Source: Pseudomonas grandcourensis (GTDB lineage Bacteria; Pseudomonadota; Gammaproteobacteria; Pseudomonadales; Pseudomonadaceae). From it: a DNA stretch of 64,000 bases. Every line of letters starts with the position of its first letter. Position 1 is the first letter of the stretch. Below, piece after piece: positions 48,855-58,013 of this stretch. The stretch is from positions 4,068,501 to 4,132,500 of the forward strand of contig NZ_CP150919.1 of the NCBI RefSeq assembly GCF_039909015.1, given 5' to 3'. The notes under the pieces are model-generated. The model did no database searches. It had not been told where the DNA came from and saw only the letters and a list, made by a program, of their open reading frames with translations. The translations under genes and the position numbers were made by a program.

Positions 48855-50225
48855 ATGCAGCTCAAACACAAAATCGTCGCCCTCGGGATCCTGCCGCTGG
48901 TGCTGGCCATTGCCGTCATCTGCGCGCTGGTGATTTCCCTCAACCGCCAATTGGGCGATCAACAGGCGCAACTGATCGAAGACAGCATTCTGGCGAGCAA
49001 GCGCGCGGAGCTGAAGAACTATGTGGAAATGGCGAAAAGCCTGATCGAGCCCCTGTACGACGACGGCCACGGCGATGCCCACGCCCAGCAACAAGTGCTG
49101 GAAGAACTGCGCAAGCTCAGCTTCGGCATCAACGGCTACTTCTTCGTCTACGACCACGAAGGCCGCAGCCTGATGCATGCGCGCCAGTCAGAACTGGTGG
49201 GCCAATACCTGTGGGACATGAAAGACCCCCACGGCCTGCCGGTGATCCAGGCGCTGCTCAAAAGCGCGCAATCGGGCGAAGGTTTTCAACGCTACGCCTG
49301 GAACAAACCCTCCTCCGGCCAGGTGACCGACAAGCTCGCCTACGTGGTGATGCTCGATCGCTGGGGCTGGATGCTCGGCACCGGTATCTACCTCGAAGAC
49401 GTCGAACGCGCCACCCAGCAGGCTCGCGCCGAAGTGGCCATGGGCATCCGCAAGACCATGATGGCGATTGCAGTGGTTGCCCTGGTCGCGGTGCTGTTCG
49501 TGTTCGCCACCGGCATGACCCTCAACGTCAGCGAACATCGGCTGGCGGACAAGAAACTGCAGCGCCTGACCCAGCGCATCGTCAGCCTGCAGGAAGAGGA
49601 ACGATCCCGGGTGTCCCGCGAGTTGCACGACGGCATCAGCCAGGTGCTGGTCTCGATCAAGTTCCAGTTCGAACTGGCCTGCCATCTGCTGGAACGCGGA
49701 CAAGCCCACGACAAGGGCTTGAGCACCCTGAAGGACGCCACCGAACGTCTGGGCGATGCCATCGGCGAAGTCCGCAGCCTCTCCCACGACCTGCGCTCAT
49801 CCTTGCTCGACACCCTCGGCCTGCCGGCGGCCATCGGCCAACTGGCTGCCGAATTCGAGCAGCGCAGCGGGCTGACCGTGACCTATGACGAAAATGAGTT
49901 CGACTGCCAACTGGTCGACGGCGCGGCGGTTTCGCTGTTCCGCATCGTCCAGGAAGGCCTGACCAATATCGAACGCCATGCGCAGGCGAAGAACGTGTCC
50001 ATTACACTGCGTGGCTGCAACGAGTCCGTGCGGCTGACGGTGGTCGATGACGGAATCGGTTTCAATGTCGCCCAGGTCGAACGTCGTCAGGCCGGAATTG
50101 GTTTGCGTAACATCCGCGAACGCGTCGAACATTTTGGCGGGCGCTTCGATCTGATCTCGATGCCGGGCAGAAGTGAGCTGGACGTACGGCTGCCGATGAA
50201 ACCTGGCGCAAAACTACAAGAGTGA
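48855..50225 (+). CDS. Membrane sensor histidine kinase with Cache domain
   Basis: A 456-residue inner-membrane kinase. Membrane span 1 is at about 8-28 (ILPLVLAIAVICALVISL). A periplasmic single-Cache domain follows (SILASKRAELKNYVEMAKSLIEPLYDD, FGINGYFFVYDHEGRSLMHARQSELVGQ), then span 2 at about 205-225 (MAIAVVALVAVLFVFATG). The HisKA_3-type dimerisation domain has phospho-acceptor His258 in SRELHDGISQVLVSIK. A C-terminal ATPase domain contains VDDGIGFN and GIGLRNIRERVEHFGG. This is the NarX/DegS-like class that pairs with LuxR-type regulators, and such a regulator overlaps/follows. The start at 48855 follows GGAGTCAAC. Cache domains of this type often sense small organic acids; the ligand is unknown. 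Confidence 0.9.
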   Translation: MQLKHKIVALGILPLVLAIAVICALVISLNRQLGDQQAQLIEDSILASKRAELKNYVEMAKSLIEPLYDDGHGDAHAQQQVLEELRKLSFGINGYFFVYDHEGRSLMHARQSELVGQYLWDMKDPHGLPVIQALLKSAQSGEGFQRYAWNKPSSGQVTDKLAYVVMLDRWGWMLGTGIYLEDVERATQQARAEVAMGIRKTMMAIAVVALVAVLFVFATGMTLNVSEHRLADKKLQRLTQRIVSLQEEERSRVSRELHDGISQVLVSIKFQFELACHLLERGQAHDKGLSTLKDATERLGDAIGEVRSLSHDLRSSLLDTLGLPAAIGQLAAEFEQRSGLTVTYDENEFDCQLVDGAAVSLFRIVQEGLTNIERHAQAKNVSITLRGCNESVRLTVVDDGIGFNVAQVERRQAGIGLRNIRERVEHFGGRFDLISMPGRSELDVRLPMKPGAKLQE

Positions 50226-50233
50226 AACCTCCC

Positions 50234-50866
50234 ATGAACCTGCCCTCTCCGATCCGCGTCGCCTTGGTCGACGATCACTCCCTGGTCCGCGACGGCATCA
50301 AGGCGCTGCTGGCCGTGATGTCGCCCCTGGAAATGGTCGGCGAAGCGGAAAACGGCGCCGAGGCCATCGAAATGGTCGGACGCTGCCAGCCCGACCTGCT
50401 GCTGGTCGACATCAGCCTGCCGGACATGAACGGCCTGGAACTGACCCGCGTGCTGCGCAGCCAGTACCCGTTGCTCAAGGTGCTGGTGCTGAGCATGTAC
50501 GACAACTACGAATACGTCAGTGAATCGGTGCGCTCCGGCGCCAGCGGCTACGTGCTGAAGAACGCCCCGTCACGGGAAATCATCGCTGCCATCGAAGCCA
50601 TCAGCAGCGGCGGAACCTTCTACAGCGCGGAAATCGCCCAACGGCTGATCGCCGACAGGAACACCGACAACGAACTGACCCCGAGGGAAAGCCAGGTCTT
50701 GTCGAAAATGGCGCAAGGCTTGAACAACAAGGAAATGGCCCGGGAACTGGACATCAGCGTGCGCACGGTGGAGACACACCGCTTGAGCATCCGGCGCAAG
50801 CTCAACATCGACAAGCCGGCGGCGTTGGTCAAGTACGCCCTTGATCATGGGCTCATCTCCCGCTAA
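50234..50866 (+). CDS. LuxR/NarL-type response regulator
   Basis: A 210-residue regulator partnering the kinase upstream. The receiver domain has VALVDDHSLVRDGIKALL, phospho-acceptor Asp59 (LLVDISLPD) and the conserved Lys in YVLKNAPSREI. The C-terminal HTH (LTPRESQVLSKMAQGLNNKEMARELDISVRTVETHRLSIRRKL) binds DNA. The start could be ATG 50234 or a GTG at 50222 that overlaps the kinase stop; 50234 gives the usual N-terminus. Target genes cannot be read from the window. Confidence 0.9.
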   Translation: MNLPSPIRVALVDDHSLVRDGIKALLAVMSPLEMVGEAENGAEAIEMVGRCQPDLLLVDISLPDMNGLELTRVLRSQYPLLKVLVLSMYDNYEYVSESVRSGASGYVLKNAPSREIIAAIEAISSGGTFYSAEIAQRLIADRNTDNELTPRESQVLSKMAQGLNNKEMARELDISVRTVETHRLSIRRKLNIDKPAALVKYALDHGLISR

Positions 50867-51008
50867 CACCTCACCCTCCCACAAGGGGGCAGCGAATCAT
50901 CCATTGACTGCGTCGATAGTCACCATTGATTCAATGAAGTTCTCTTAAAAAATCCACGGCGTAACATCTGCTCCATACCAATCCATAAGCACCCCGGAGC
51001 ACACGATC

Positions 51009-51332
51009 ATGAAACGCCAGACCCTCCTCAGCATCGCTTTCTCGGTTTTCGCAGTTAACGCATTCGCCGCAAACTCCGTTCAACCTGTGGTCGCTGAAGG
51101 CGGCTCGGATCGTCTGATTGAAAGCCGTGTGGCCGAGGGTGGTTCCGATCGCCTGATCGAAAACCGCGTTGCCGCCGATGGTTCTGACAAGTTGATGGGG
51201 AGCCGCGTTGCTGAAGGTGGTTCAGACAAACTGCTGCAGAACCGCGTCGCTGAAGGCGGTTCCGACAAACTGCTGCAGAACCGCGTCGCTGAAGGCGGTT
51301 CGGATCGTCTGATCGAGAATCGCACTGCCTAA
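51009..51332 (+). CDS. Secreted protein made of 13-residue repeats
   Basis: A 107-residue exported protein. Residues 1-21 are a signal peptide (ends NAFAAN). The rest is six units of about 13 residues with consensus RVAEGGSDRLIEN plus a partial seventh (RTA). Units vary between RLIEN/RLIES and KLLQN; two adjacent units are identical in protein, and DNA units are 39 nt. Similar Pseudomonas proteins have been labelled phage infection protein, but I know of no established function. GGAG precedes the ATG by about 9 nt. A strong bidirectional terminator follows. It is monocistronic. Confidence 0.8.
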   Translation: MKRQTLLSIAFSVFAVNAFAANSVQPVVAEGGSDRLIESRVAEGGSDRLIENRVAADGSDKLMGSRVAEGGSDKLLQNRVAEGGSDKLLQNRVAEGGSDRLIENRTA

Positions 51333-51357
51333 ATAAGTTGCTCTGCCACCGCCCCAC

Positions 51358-51389
51358 AAAAAAACCGGCCTGATCAGCCGGTTTTTTTG
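51358..51389. terminator. Bidirectional intrinsic terminator
   Basis: AAAAAACCGGC and GCCGGTTTTTT flank a 7-nt loop (CTGATCA) between two convergent genes. A-run and T-run on both sides allow it to act in either direction. Confidence 0.9.
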
Positions 51390-51420
51390 TGTTGGTCAGC
51401 CTGACGGTGCCCTGAGATCC

Positions 51421-52308
51421 TCAGGCCAGGCTCTCGACAGTCTCACCGCTGCTTGCTCGTTGGGCATCCAGCAGCACATCCAGAGTGATGAGGAACAGGT
51501 CATGACTCATGATGCCGGTGCACACCGTTGATAGAATCTGATTCCCCGCCTCGTCTTTTAGAGTGACCTTCTCACTCCAGGCATTTAAATCGACTGAAGA
51601 AAGGGCCGATACCGGGACTTTACGTCCGTCAACTTCCAGAAACTCGCGTGTCACCATAATTGTTTGTGTGACGACATTCAGGAAGTCCCCCGCGATTCGT
51701 TTGCGCCAGACCTGCCCGGTCGGCACATACTTGAAAGTCACTGAGGCGCCAGACTCAAGCTTGTTCATCACAACCGGCAAACGCTCGCGGACGTGCAACT
51801 CACGCACCAACTGCTGAAAGTCCTGAAAGCCTTTCAGCGACTCGATAATGCGATGAAATGGCTCACTTTCATTTCGCCGATACGCCAGGTTGGTGATCAG
51901 CCCGGTGAATGCCGTCTGCCCCGAGCCGAACAGATACAGGTCTTCCATTTCAGCAAACGCCGTAAATTGTTGCTGCTTTCCGCTGACAGCAACAATGCCG
52001 TGTTCGTAAACCTCATAATGGGTTCCGCGCAACTTCTTCTGCCACGTATAAAGTCCGAACAGGACTGCCGAAATGACGACCAGCAAGCCACTAACGGAAT
52101 AGATCAGCAACTGCGGGCTGGAACCACGGCTGGTGTTCGACCCGGAGCTGGCCACCGGCAGTATGGTACCCAGGTACAGCACAAATCCCGCCAGGCACAA
52201 CAAGACGATTGCGAACAACAGCATGAAGACCAGAAAGCCTTTGCCGTGGCGGAAGGTGGAGATCAGTTGACCTGTCACCGTTGGAGCGGGTGTGGGTGAT
52301 TGCTGCAT
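51421..52308 (-). CDS. Two-span membrane protein of unknown function
   Basis: A 295-residue protein with a short N-terminus, two membrane spans (about 27-50, FLVFMLLFAIVLLCLAGFVLYLG, and about 68-88, LLIYSVSGLLVVISAVLFGLYTW) and a cytoplasmic C-terminal domain of about 200 residues (THYEVYEHGIVAVSGKQQQFTAFAEMEDLYLFGSG; ALSSVDLNAWSEKVTLKDEAGNQILS). The C-terminal part looks like a PH-like or DUF6585-type beta-rich domain, but this is a weak impression. It lies between a terminator and the Rhs island, with no obvious partners. Confidence 0.7.
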   Translation of the reverse strand: MQQSPTPAPTVTGQLISTFRHGKGFLVFMLLFAIVLLCLAGFVLYLGTILPVASSGSNTSRGSSPQLLIYSVSGLLVVISAVLFGLYTWQKKLRGTHYEVYEHGIVAVSGKQQQFTAFAEMEDLYLFGSGQTAFTGLITNLAYRRNESEPFHRIIESLKGFQDFQQLVRELHVRERLPVVMNKLESGASVTFKYVPTGQVWRKRIAGDFLNVVTQTIMVTREFLEVDGRKVPVSALSSVDLNAWSEKVTLKDEAGNQILSTVCTGIMSHDLFLITLDVLLDAQRASSGETVESLA

Positions 52309-52533
52309 GAGATGGTTACTTCCCTAGTAGTTGATTGTAAAAAACACCGTAATCCAGACGACTATGTCTCATTGAGAGGCGTTGCCTGCGAATACACTGT
52401 CGACTCCATTGCAAACCTTCAGATACAGGTTGTAAGGTTCAGCCCGTTGATCACAGAGTCAAAGGACTGCCCAAAAGATTTAGCATCGCGCTCGATGGGA
52501 TTATTCATTCTCCATATCATTTGTCGTTGCTCA

Positions 52534-52722
52534 TCAGGCTTGTAGCCACCGTTTCTTGCCGTGTTGACGCTCACGCCCTACACCGACAAAACGGTTCAAA
52601 TCACGGAGTAAGCCACTACCTCTCAGAGCAGGCGTCTGGCCCCTGCTCTTCTTGTCCAAGCCCTCCATAATTTTGGCGATTTTACTCAAGCTGTCTTCAA
52701 AAGGTTGGCAGTTTCTTGCGCC
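52534..52722 (-). pseudogene. Possible remnant of a toxin or immunity gene downstream of the Rhs unit
   Basis: The minus strand reads a 63-residue open stretch without a good start (includes PFEDSLSKIAKIMEGLDKKS and LLRDLNRFVGVGRERQHGK, ending KKRWLQA). Its composition looks protein-like. It is on the same strand as, and downstream of, the Rhs-immunity pair, where displaced toxin tips often lie. The rest of the 452-nt gap 52309-52761 shows no gene. Could be chance. Confidence 0.25.
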
Positions 52723-52761
52723 TCAAACGACCTTTCAATACAACCTCTTCCCCATACGCAC

Positions 52762-53301
52762 TCAACAACTTTGTGTAACTTCCTTAAAAGCGACCCCTCT
52801 TAGGCCCTGCGACTCTACAGCGTCTTTGAATACTTGACTGACATATAGCACTTGCGGATTCTCAGGAATGCGAAAAATCTCACCCTTGTAATTTTCCGGA
52901 ATTTTTAACACCGCCTTGTAAACTACGTAGCCACCCTCCCCCTTATCATAATCAGATTGATCAACATCAAATGCATCTGATAGAAGCTCGGTAACAAATA
53001 CTGCGACATCCCCCGCACGCGGCCCGAGCAGCTTAACCCTAGGAAAAACCTGCAAAAAACCAAGCGCATCATATGCTTTTTCAGAGACAACCAAGATAGG
53101 CCTGAAAAAGGTAAAAAAATCAGAAAATGCCGATTTATTTTTATCATCACTATTATATATGACACGATAGCTCTGTTTTTCAGACTCCAAAATTGCATCA
53201 CCATATGCTAGCTTTGTAGCGAATTCCTGCAGACTTTCCACTTGGCCTGCATCGACCAATGTTTTATATTTGTCATTTTGCGTTATTGAATAAATTTTCA
53301 T
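52762..53301 (-). CDS. Putative immunity protein for the Rhs AHH toxin (Imm11-like)
   Basis: A 179-residue cytoplasmic protein starting 3 nt after the rhs stop codon, the normal place for the cognate immunity gene. Its sequence (MKIYSITQNDKYKTL; ILVVSEKAYDALGFLQVFPRVKLL; DAFDVDQSDYDKGEGGYVVYKAVLKIPENYKGEIFRIPENPQVLYVSQVFKDAVESQGLRGVAFKEV) resembles the Imm11/DUF1629-like immunity group, with the typical VS..FKDA....L.G..F ending. The gene is AT-rich compared with neighbours, as is usual for exchanged toxin-immunity modules. It would block the nuclease tip in self and sister cells. Confidence 0.75.
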   Translation of the reverse strand: MKIYSITQNDKYKTLVDAGQVESLQEFATKLAYGDAILESEKQSYRVIYNSDDKNKSAFSDFFTFFRPILVVSEKAYDALGFLQVFPRVKLLGPRAGDVAVFVTELLSDAFDVDQSDYDKGEGGYVVYKAVLKIPENYKGEIFRIPENPQVLYVSQVFKDAVESQGLRGVAFKEVTQSC

Positions 53302-53304
53302 AAA

Positions 53305-56300
53305 TCACCCAAATAATCCGGACCACTGAGCATCCCGTGGACTCGTAAGTAATGTATTGCGAATTCTATCGATCGTCTTCAAAACCATCGGCTTGCCACC
53401 AGCCTTATCTGCACTAATTATAAGCTGGTTAACACTTTCAAAATAAGAATTTGGATGCTTACCATTATGCAGGATCCCCGGCACGCTCGAGTCAAAGTTA
53501 TTACGATTAGGCAAAAACACTCCATTGACTGCATCATCCACATGAATATCATGCTTTGCCAGGACCGCTCTCGCAGGAGCTGCAAGCTTGGCAGTATCAC
53601 CAACGATGTGATGTGCAGCGGAGTTTGCGGGGCGGGGAGTTCCACCTTTTGTCATATTGTTGCTTAGCGCTTTGGAGCAAAGCCCCAATGGATCGATCCA
53701 ACCAATAGCGCTAGTAGCATATTGGTACAGATTGACTCCGCCGGATAATCCAATCGGATCCTGCGTAACAAACCGCCCCACCTCCGGATCGTAATACCGA
53801 AACGTGTTGTAGTGCAGCGCCGTCTCATCGTCAAAATACTGCCCCTGAAACCGCAGGTTCTGCTCGACGTCATTGACCACCAGCTTTTCAACCGAACCCC
53901 ACGCCTTGTACGTCGCCTGCCAGACAATCTGCCCCTCTCGGTCCGTCATCTCCAGCGGCGTACCAATCTGGTCGGTATGGAAGTAGTAAAGCTGCTGCTC
54001 CTCACCTTCCGCCTGGTCAACCCGCGCCAACGGCGCATAACTCCCCGGTTCATACAGGTACAGACTGCTCTGCCCTGGACGCTCCTCACGCAGCATCCGC
54101 AAGCCTTGCCAGAGGAAACGCTTCTGCTCGGATCTGCCGTTGACCTCTGAAACCTTGGCAACCCGCCGCCCGAGGCTGTCGTACTGATACGAGCCAGTAC
54201 TTTCCAGCTTGCCATTGACCAACATCTCGGCCCGCACCAAGCGATTTTCACAGTCATAACGAAACGTCTGCAGCTTGCCCATGCCGCTGCGTTTTTCAAT
54301 CAGGTTGCCCCACGCGTCGTAGGCATATTCCTGATCCCGCCAGCGCTTGAGGCGGTTGTCTTTGACGTGGTCAAACTGGCTGGTGTTGAAATTCAGCCGG
54401 TTCGCCGCGGCGTCGTAGCGGAATTCTTCGCTGTCGAGCAACTGGCCGGTGTCGCGGCTGTGCAACTGGCCGTTGGCTTCGTATTCGTACTTGATCTCGC
54501 CGCGCAGTTTGTCGAGGGTGCGGGTCAGTTCGCCAGCGGGGTCGTACTGGTGACGGCGGTGGATCGGGTTGTAGGCGTGCTCCACCAGCAGGTCGGGCTG
54601 GATGCCGGGGTTGTGCAGGCGCGAGAGTTTTTCCGCCGGCAGGCGCGAGGCGAACTGCCAGCTCTTGCGGCCCATGGCGTCGTAGCCGAAGCAGCTGGTG
54701 AGGGTGCCCTGGGTACGCAGGACTTCGCGGTGCAGGTCGTCGCGCTCGATGTCGCTGATGAGCTGGCCGTCGAGGTTGAGTTGGTGCAGGTGGCCGCTGC
54801 CGTAATACAGGTGATTGAGGTGTTGGCCGGTGGGCAACGTCAGGGTGGTGAGGTTGCTCAGCGGGTCGTATTCGTAGGACAAGGCGCCCTGAGCCGTCGT
54901 CTCCTGGATCAGCCTGCCGAGCAGGTCGTAGGAGAATTCGAGCGTTTCCTCGCTGACACCGATTTGCTTGCCCTGCGTGGTCGGCAGGCGCTGGATCGAC
55001 AGCAGGCGATCAGCGTCGTCATACACATAATCCTGACGAGCATCGGCATTGAGTTTGGCCAGTAGTCGGCCAATGCTGTCGCGCTCGAACTCGGTGCGGC
55101 GTTGTGGCCGCTCGCCGCGTTCGCCGTAGCCGGTTTCATCGACCTGGGTCAGATGCCCGCCGAGGTTGTAGCTGAAGCGCCGGGTCAGGTTGTCGATGCG
55201 TTTTTCTTCGATCAACCGGTCGGACGCATCGTAGGCGAACTGGTACGCAGCGTTGTTTTCGTTGATCAGCGCGGTCAGGCGAATCGCCGGATCGTATTCG
55301 TAGCGGATGCGCTGGCCCTTGGCGTCCTGGCGGCTGCTTGGCAATCCCCGGGCGGTACGTAGCAGGCGCGTAGTGTGGCCTTTGCCGTCGGTGTGCGTCA
55401 GTACCTGGCCGAGGGCGTTGTAGGTAAACGACTCGGCGCTGCCGTCCGGGTGTTTGATGCGCAGCACTTCGCCGTCGGGTTTGCGTTCCAGCGTGGTGGT
55501 CTGGCCCAGCGCGTCGATGACGGCGACCAGGTGCTGGCGCTCGTCGAAGCGGTAGGTGGTGTTTTTACCCGAGCAATCCTGGAAGCGTTCGACCTGGGCC
55601 AGGGTGTTCCACCACAGGTATTTGGACTTGCGCGTCGCATCGATGATGGTGTGCGGCAGGCCATCGTCGCCGTTGAGGTATTCGGTGGTGTGGCTGAGGG
55701 CATCGACTTCGGCGATGAGGTTGCCCTTGTCGTCGTAGCGGGCTTGCCAGGTGCTTCCGTCGGGGTAGTCCACCTGCGTGACCAGCGGGGTCAGGTGGTG
55801 ATAGCGGTATTTGATCGCGCGCCCGAGCGGGTCGGTCTCTTCGAGCAGGCGCGAGTACTCGTCGTACTTGAACTGGAGCCTGTTGCCGTCGGGCAATGTC
55901 AGGCCGGTCATGTTGCCGGTGTCATCAATGTCGATGACGTAGTGCTCGCCACCGAAGTCGCGGCTGGCGGTGACGCGATGATCGGCGTTGTAATGAAGCT
56001 CGGCTTCACGTCCGAGCACGTCGGTGACCCGCGTGGTGCGCGCCTTGATGTCGTAGCGGAACTGGAAACGTTCGCCATCGCTGGTCCAGTGCTCAACTAC
56101 CCGTTGCTGGCCGTCGATGTGCTCCCAGCGGTAGTTGCAGGTCAGGCCCAGGGCGTTGCTGTGGCTGGCCATCACGCCGTCGATGTAGTTGAAACGGCGC
56201 ACTGAATCGCCGTTGCGGTTGATGACTTCAGCGAGCTGGCCGTTGTCGTCGTAACGGTACTGCACCAGGGTTTCAACGGCCTCGTTATCGACCACGCGTC

Positions 56301-57504
56301 TGACGTCGGTCAGGCGGCCCAGCGGGTTGTCGTAATGCAGGTGTACCCGCACGCCACCGGTGGCGCTGATGTCGGTGAGCATGCCTTCGGCGGTGTGGGT
56401 GAAATGCAGGAAGTGGCCCAGGGCGTTTTCGATGCGTTGCAGCGGTACCGGGATGTTGTCGTCCGCGACTTCGCCGAAGTAGAAAAACGTATTGTCGAGG
56501 GTTTGCAGCAGGTAGTGGCCGCCCTCGGTGCAGACCAGATGCACCTGTTCATGGGGGTTGTAGATGCGCTCCCCCGGCTGCACGTCCACGAACGGAACGC
56601 TGCGCCCCTGATTGTCGGTGAGGTAAACGAACGCGCCACTGCGACGCAGGCTTTGCTCCCAGGGCAAGACCCAGCCCTTGCCGAGCACGCTGTCGACGCT
56701 CAGGTCGCTGGCATAGAAGCGGGACCATTGAATCGGCATCAGGCCCGGCAGACTGAAGTCGGTTTCGTCGGTAATGAGCTTGCGGCCCGTAGTGGCATCG
56801 ACCGGGTTGCCGATCAAGCCTCCCACCGCGCGCTCGATGGCCGGCCCCACGACATAACGCGAGGCGACCTCACCGGCGACGAACCCGGCGGTGAATTTCA
56901 GTGCGCAGGGCATGACGGCTTTCATGCCGGCCTGGGTCCCGGCCTTGATCAATTGGGCGATACCACCGGCCGCACCGGCGACCGCCATGAGGATGTCGAC
57001 TGTGGTCCGCAACCAACCGGGGATCTCGTCGTCCACTGGCAGATAGCGGTGGGTCCCGCCACCGATGAAGACATTGTCCGAACCGCTGGAGAGTGTCGCG
57101 CCGCAGGTCATCTTGTCGCCCTTGCGGGCGGCCGCCGTGCCGTTGATGAAGACGTTGGTCGAGCCTTCGGCGACCTTTACCGGGCCGGGATGCTTGTCGC
57201 AGGCGCCCGTGCTTTTTTCGACATGGGCAGCCTTGCGGCTGTTGATGAAGACGTTGGGCGACGCGGTGACGATGGTCCCCGCGGGTGAAGAAAACATACT
57301 GCCTATCTTCTCCCCGGCCGCGGTGAGCAGGCTACCTCCGACGCCTGCGGCCAAGCCCGCCAACAAAGCCACGCCAAACCCACAGGTGAACGTCGCGATC
57401 GCCACCGTAGCGATTAACGCTATACCGAGCGCCGCGCCGATGAGAAATCCGCCCAGGGCGCTGGTGTGCGACAGTTCATCGCCAAACCTTGCGGCTTCGA
57501 ACAT
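53305..57504 (-). CDS. PAAR-Rhs type VI effector with C-terminal AHH nuclease
   Basis: A 1399-residue modular effector. Hydrophobic N-terminal helices (about 17-55) are followed by a PAAR-like region (about 74-155, SPNVFINSRKAAH, GSTNVFINGTAAARKGDKMTCGA, SGSDNVFIGG), which caps VgrG. A second membrane region (about 165-215) precedes the RHS/YD-repeat shell (about 240-1270). The core ends with DPIGLSGGVNLYQYATSAIGWIDPLGL, the usual self-cleavage region. The 124-residue tip begins near residue 1276 (DNA 53305-53679) and contains AHH in SAAHHIVG, a predicted HNH-like nuclease. Base composition drops in the tip. The adaptor genes and vgrG lie upstream in the same operon; the immunity gene is 3 nt downstream. 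Confidence 0.93.
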   Translation of the reverse strand: MFEAARFGDELSHTSALGGFLIGAALGIALIATVAIATFTCGFGVALLAGLAAGVGGSLLTAAGEKIGSMFSSPAGTIVTASPNVFINSRKAAHVEKSTGACDKHPGPVKVAEGSTNVFINGTAAARKGDKMTCGATLSSGSDNVFIGGGTHRYLPVDDEIPGWLRTTVDILMAVAGAAGGIAQLIKAGTQAGMKAVMPCALKFTAGFVAGEVASRYVVGPAIERAVGGLIGNPVDATTGRKLITDETDFSLPGLMPIQWSRFYASDLSVDSVLGKGWVLPWEQSLRRSGAFVYLTDNQGRSVPFVDVQPGERIYNPHEQVHLVCTEGGHYLLQTLDNTFFYFGEVADDNIPVPLQRIENALGHFLHFTHTAEGMLTDISATGGVRVHLHYDNPLGRLTDVRRVVDNEAVETLVQYRYDDNGQLAEVINRNGDSVRRFNYIDGVMASHSNALGLTCNYRWEHIDGQQRVVEHWTSDGERFQFRYDIKARTTRVTDVLGREAELHYNADHRVTASRDFGGEHYVIDIDDTGNMTGLTLPDGNRLQFKYDEYSRLLEETDPLGRAIKYRYHHLTPLVTQVDYPDGSTWQARYDDKGNLIAEVDALSHTTEYLNGDDGLPHTIIDATRKSKYLWWNTLAQVERFQDCSGKNTTYRFDERQHLVAVIDALGQTTTLERKPDGEVLRIKHPDGSAESFTYNALGQVLTHTDGKGHTTRLLRTARGLPSSRQDAKGQRIRYEYDPAIRLTALINENNAAYQFAYDASDRLIEEKRIDNLTRRFSYNLGGHLTQVDETGYGERGERPQRRTEFERDSIGRLLAKLNADARQDYVYDDADRLLSIQRLPTTQGKQIGVSEETLEFSYDLLGRLIQETTAQGALSYEYDPLSNLTTLTLPTGQHLNHLYYGSGHLHQLNLDGQLISDIERDDLHREVLRTQGTLTSCFGYDAMGRKSWQFASRLPAEKLSRLHNPGIQPDLLVEHAYNPIHRRHQYDPAGELTRTLDKLRGEIKYEYEANGQLHSRDTGQLLDSEEFRYDAAANRLNFNTSQFDHVKDNRLKRWRDQEYAYDAWGNLIEKRSGMGKLQTFRYDCENRLVRAEMLVNGKLESTGSYQYDSLGRRVAKVSEVNGRSEQKRFLWQGLRMLREERPGQSSLYLYEPGSYAPLARVDQAEGEEQQLYYFHTDQIGTPLEMTDREGQIVWQATYKAWGSVEKLVVNDVEQNLRFQGQYFDDETALHYNTFRYYDPEVGRFVTQDPIGLSGGVNLYQYATSAIGWIDPLGLCSKALSNNMTKGGTPRPANSAAHHIVGDTAKLAAPARAVLAKHDIHVDDAVNGVFLPNRNNFDSSVPGILHNGKHPNSYFESVNQLIISADKAGGKPMVLKTIDRIRNTLLTSPRDAQWSGLFG

Positions 57505-57509
57505 GGCCG

Positions 57510-57977
57510 TTACTCCTGCGCGCTGGAGTCGGTCTTGGTGCCGCCGGGCTGGCGAGGCTGAAAGCTCGCCAGCAGGTCAATCCAGTTCTGATTCTGCTCG
57601 CTGCTGAAGTCAGCCTGGGCTGTGGTGGAAAAAATGATCGCGCGTCCAGGCTCGATCAGAAACGCCGCCTGGCGCTGATAGAAAGGTCGGCCATCGGTCA
57701 TGTAATACGCATCGATCTGCACGCCCTCGATCGGCGCGGTGGTCGACAATGCAACGGCCTTCTTGCCCAGCAGCGTGTAGCCGCGAAGCTTGGACGCGAG
57801 CATCTTGATCTGACGCTCGACGTAGGCTTTGAGCACTTCGCCGGGCAGCAATGTGTCCCGGGAAATGGTGATGCTCAACGGCGCTGGAATACTCGCCCCC
57901 AACACAAACATGTTCACCGTGCGGTCCTGAAAACCTTGCGGCAACGCGATGCTGCCTTCCTGCAACTCATAATCCAT
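57510..57977 (-). CDS. DcrB/DUF1795-type effector chaperone (Eag-like)
   Basis: A 155-residue cytoplasmic protein (MDYELQEGSIALPQGFQDRTVNMFVLG; LSITISRDTLLPGEVLKAYVERQIKMLASKLRGYTLLGKKAVAL; QRQAAFLIEPGRAIIFSTTAQ). DUF1795 proteins of this size act as Eag chaperones that shield the N-terminal membrane helices of PAAR/Rhs effectors and load them on VgrG. Its stop is 5 nt before the rhs start, fitting a dedicated chaperone. Confidence 0.87.
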   Translation of the reverse strand: MDYELQEGSIALPQGFQDRTVNMFVLGASIPAPLSITISRDTLLPGEVLKAYVERQIKMLASKLRGYTLLGKKAVALSTTAPIEGVQIDAYYMTDGRPFYQRQAAFLIEPGRAIIFSTTAQADFSSEQNQNWIDLLASFQPRQPGGTKTDSSAQE

Positions 57978-58013
57978 TTTGGGTAACTTCCTTGAATCAA
58001 AAAAATTAGGCGT

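Noticed and set aside
51060..51330. Tandem 39-nt repeats that might suggest a CRISPR-like array
   Set aside because: The units are contiguous without spacers, are in frame and encode a repeated 13-residue protein motif behind a signal peptide.
52300..52545. Plus-strand open frame of 81 codons after the membrane-protein gene
   Set aside because: It overlaps the start region of the divergent gene, has no domain and no clear ribosome-binding site.
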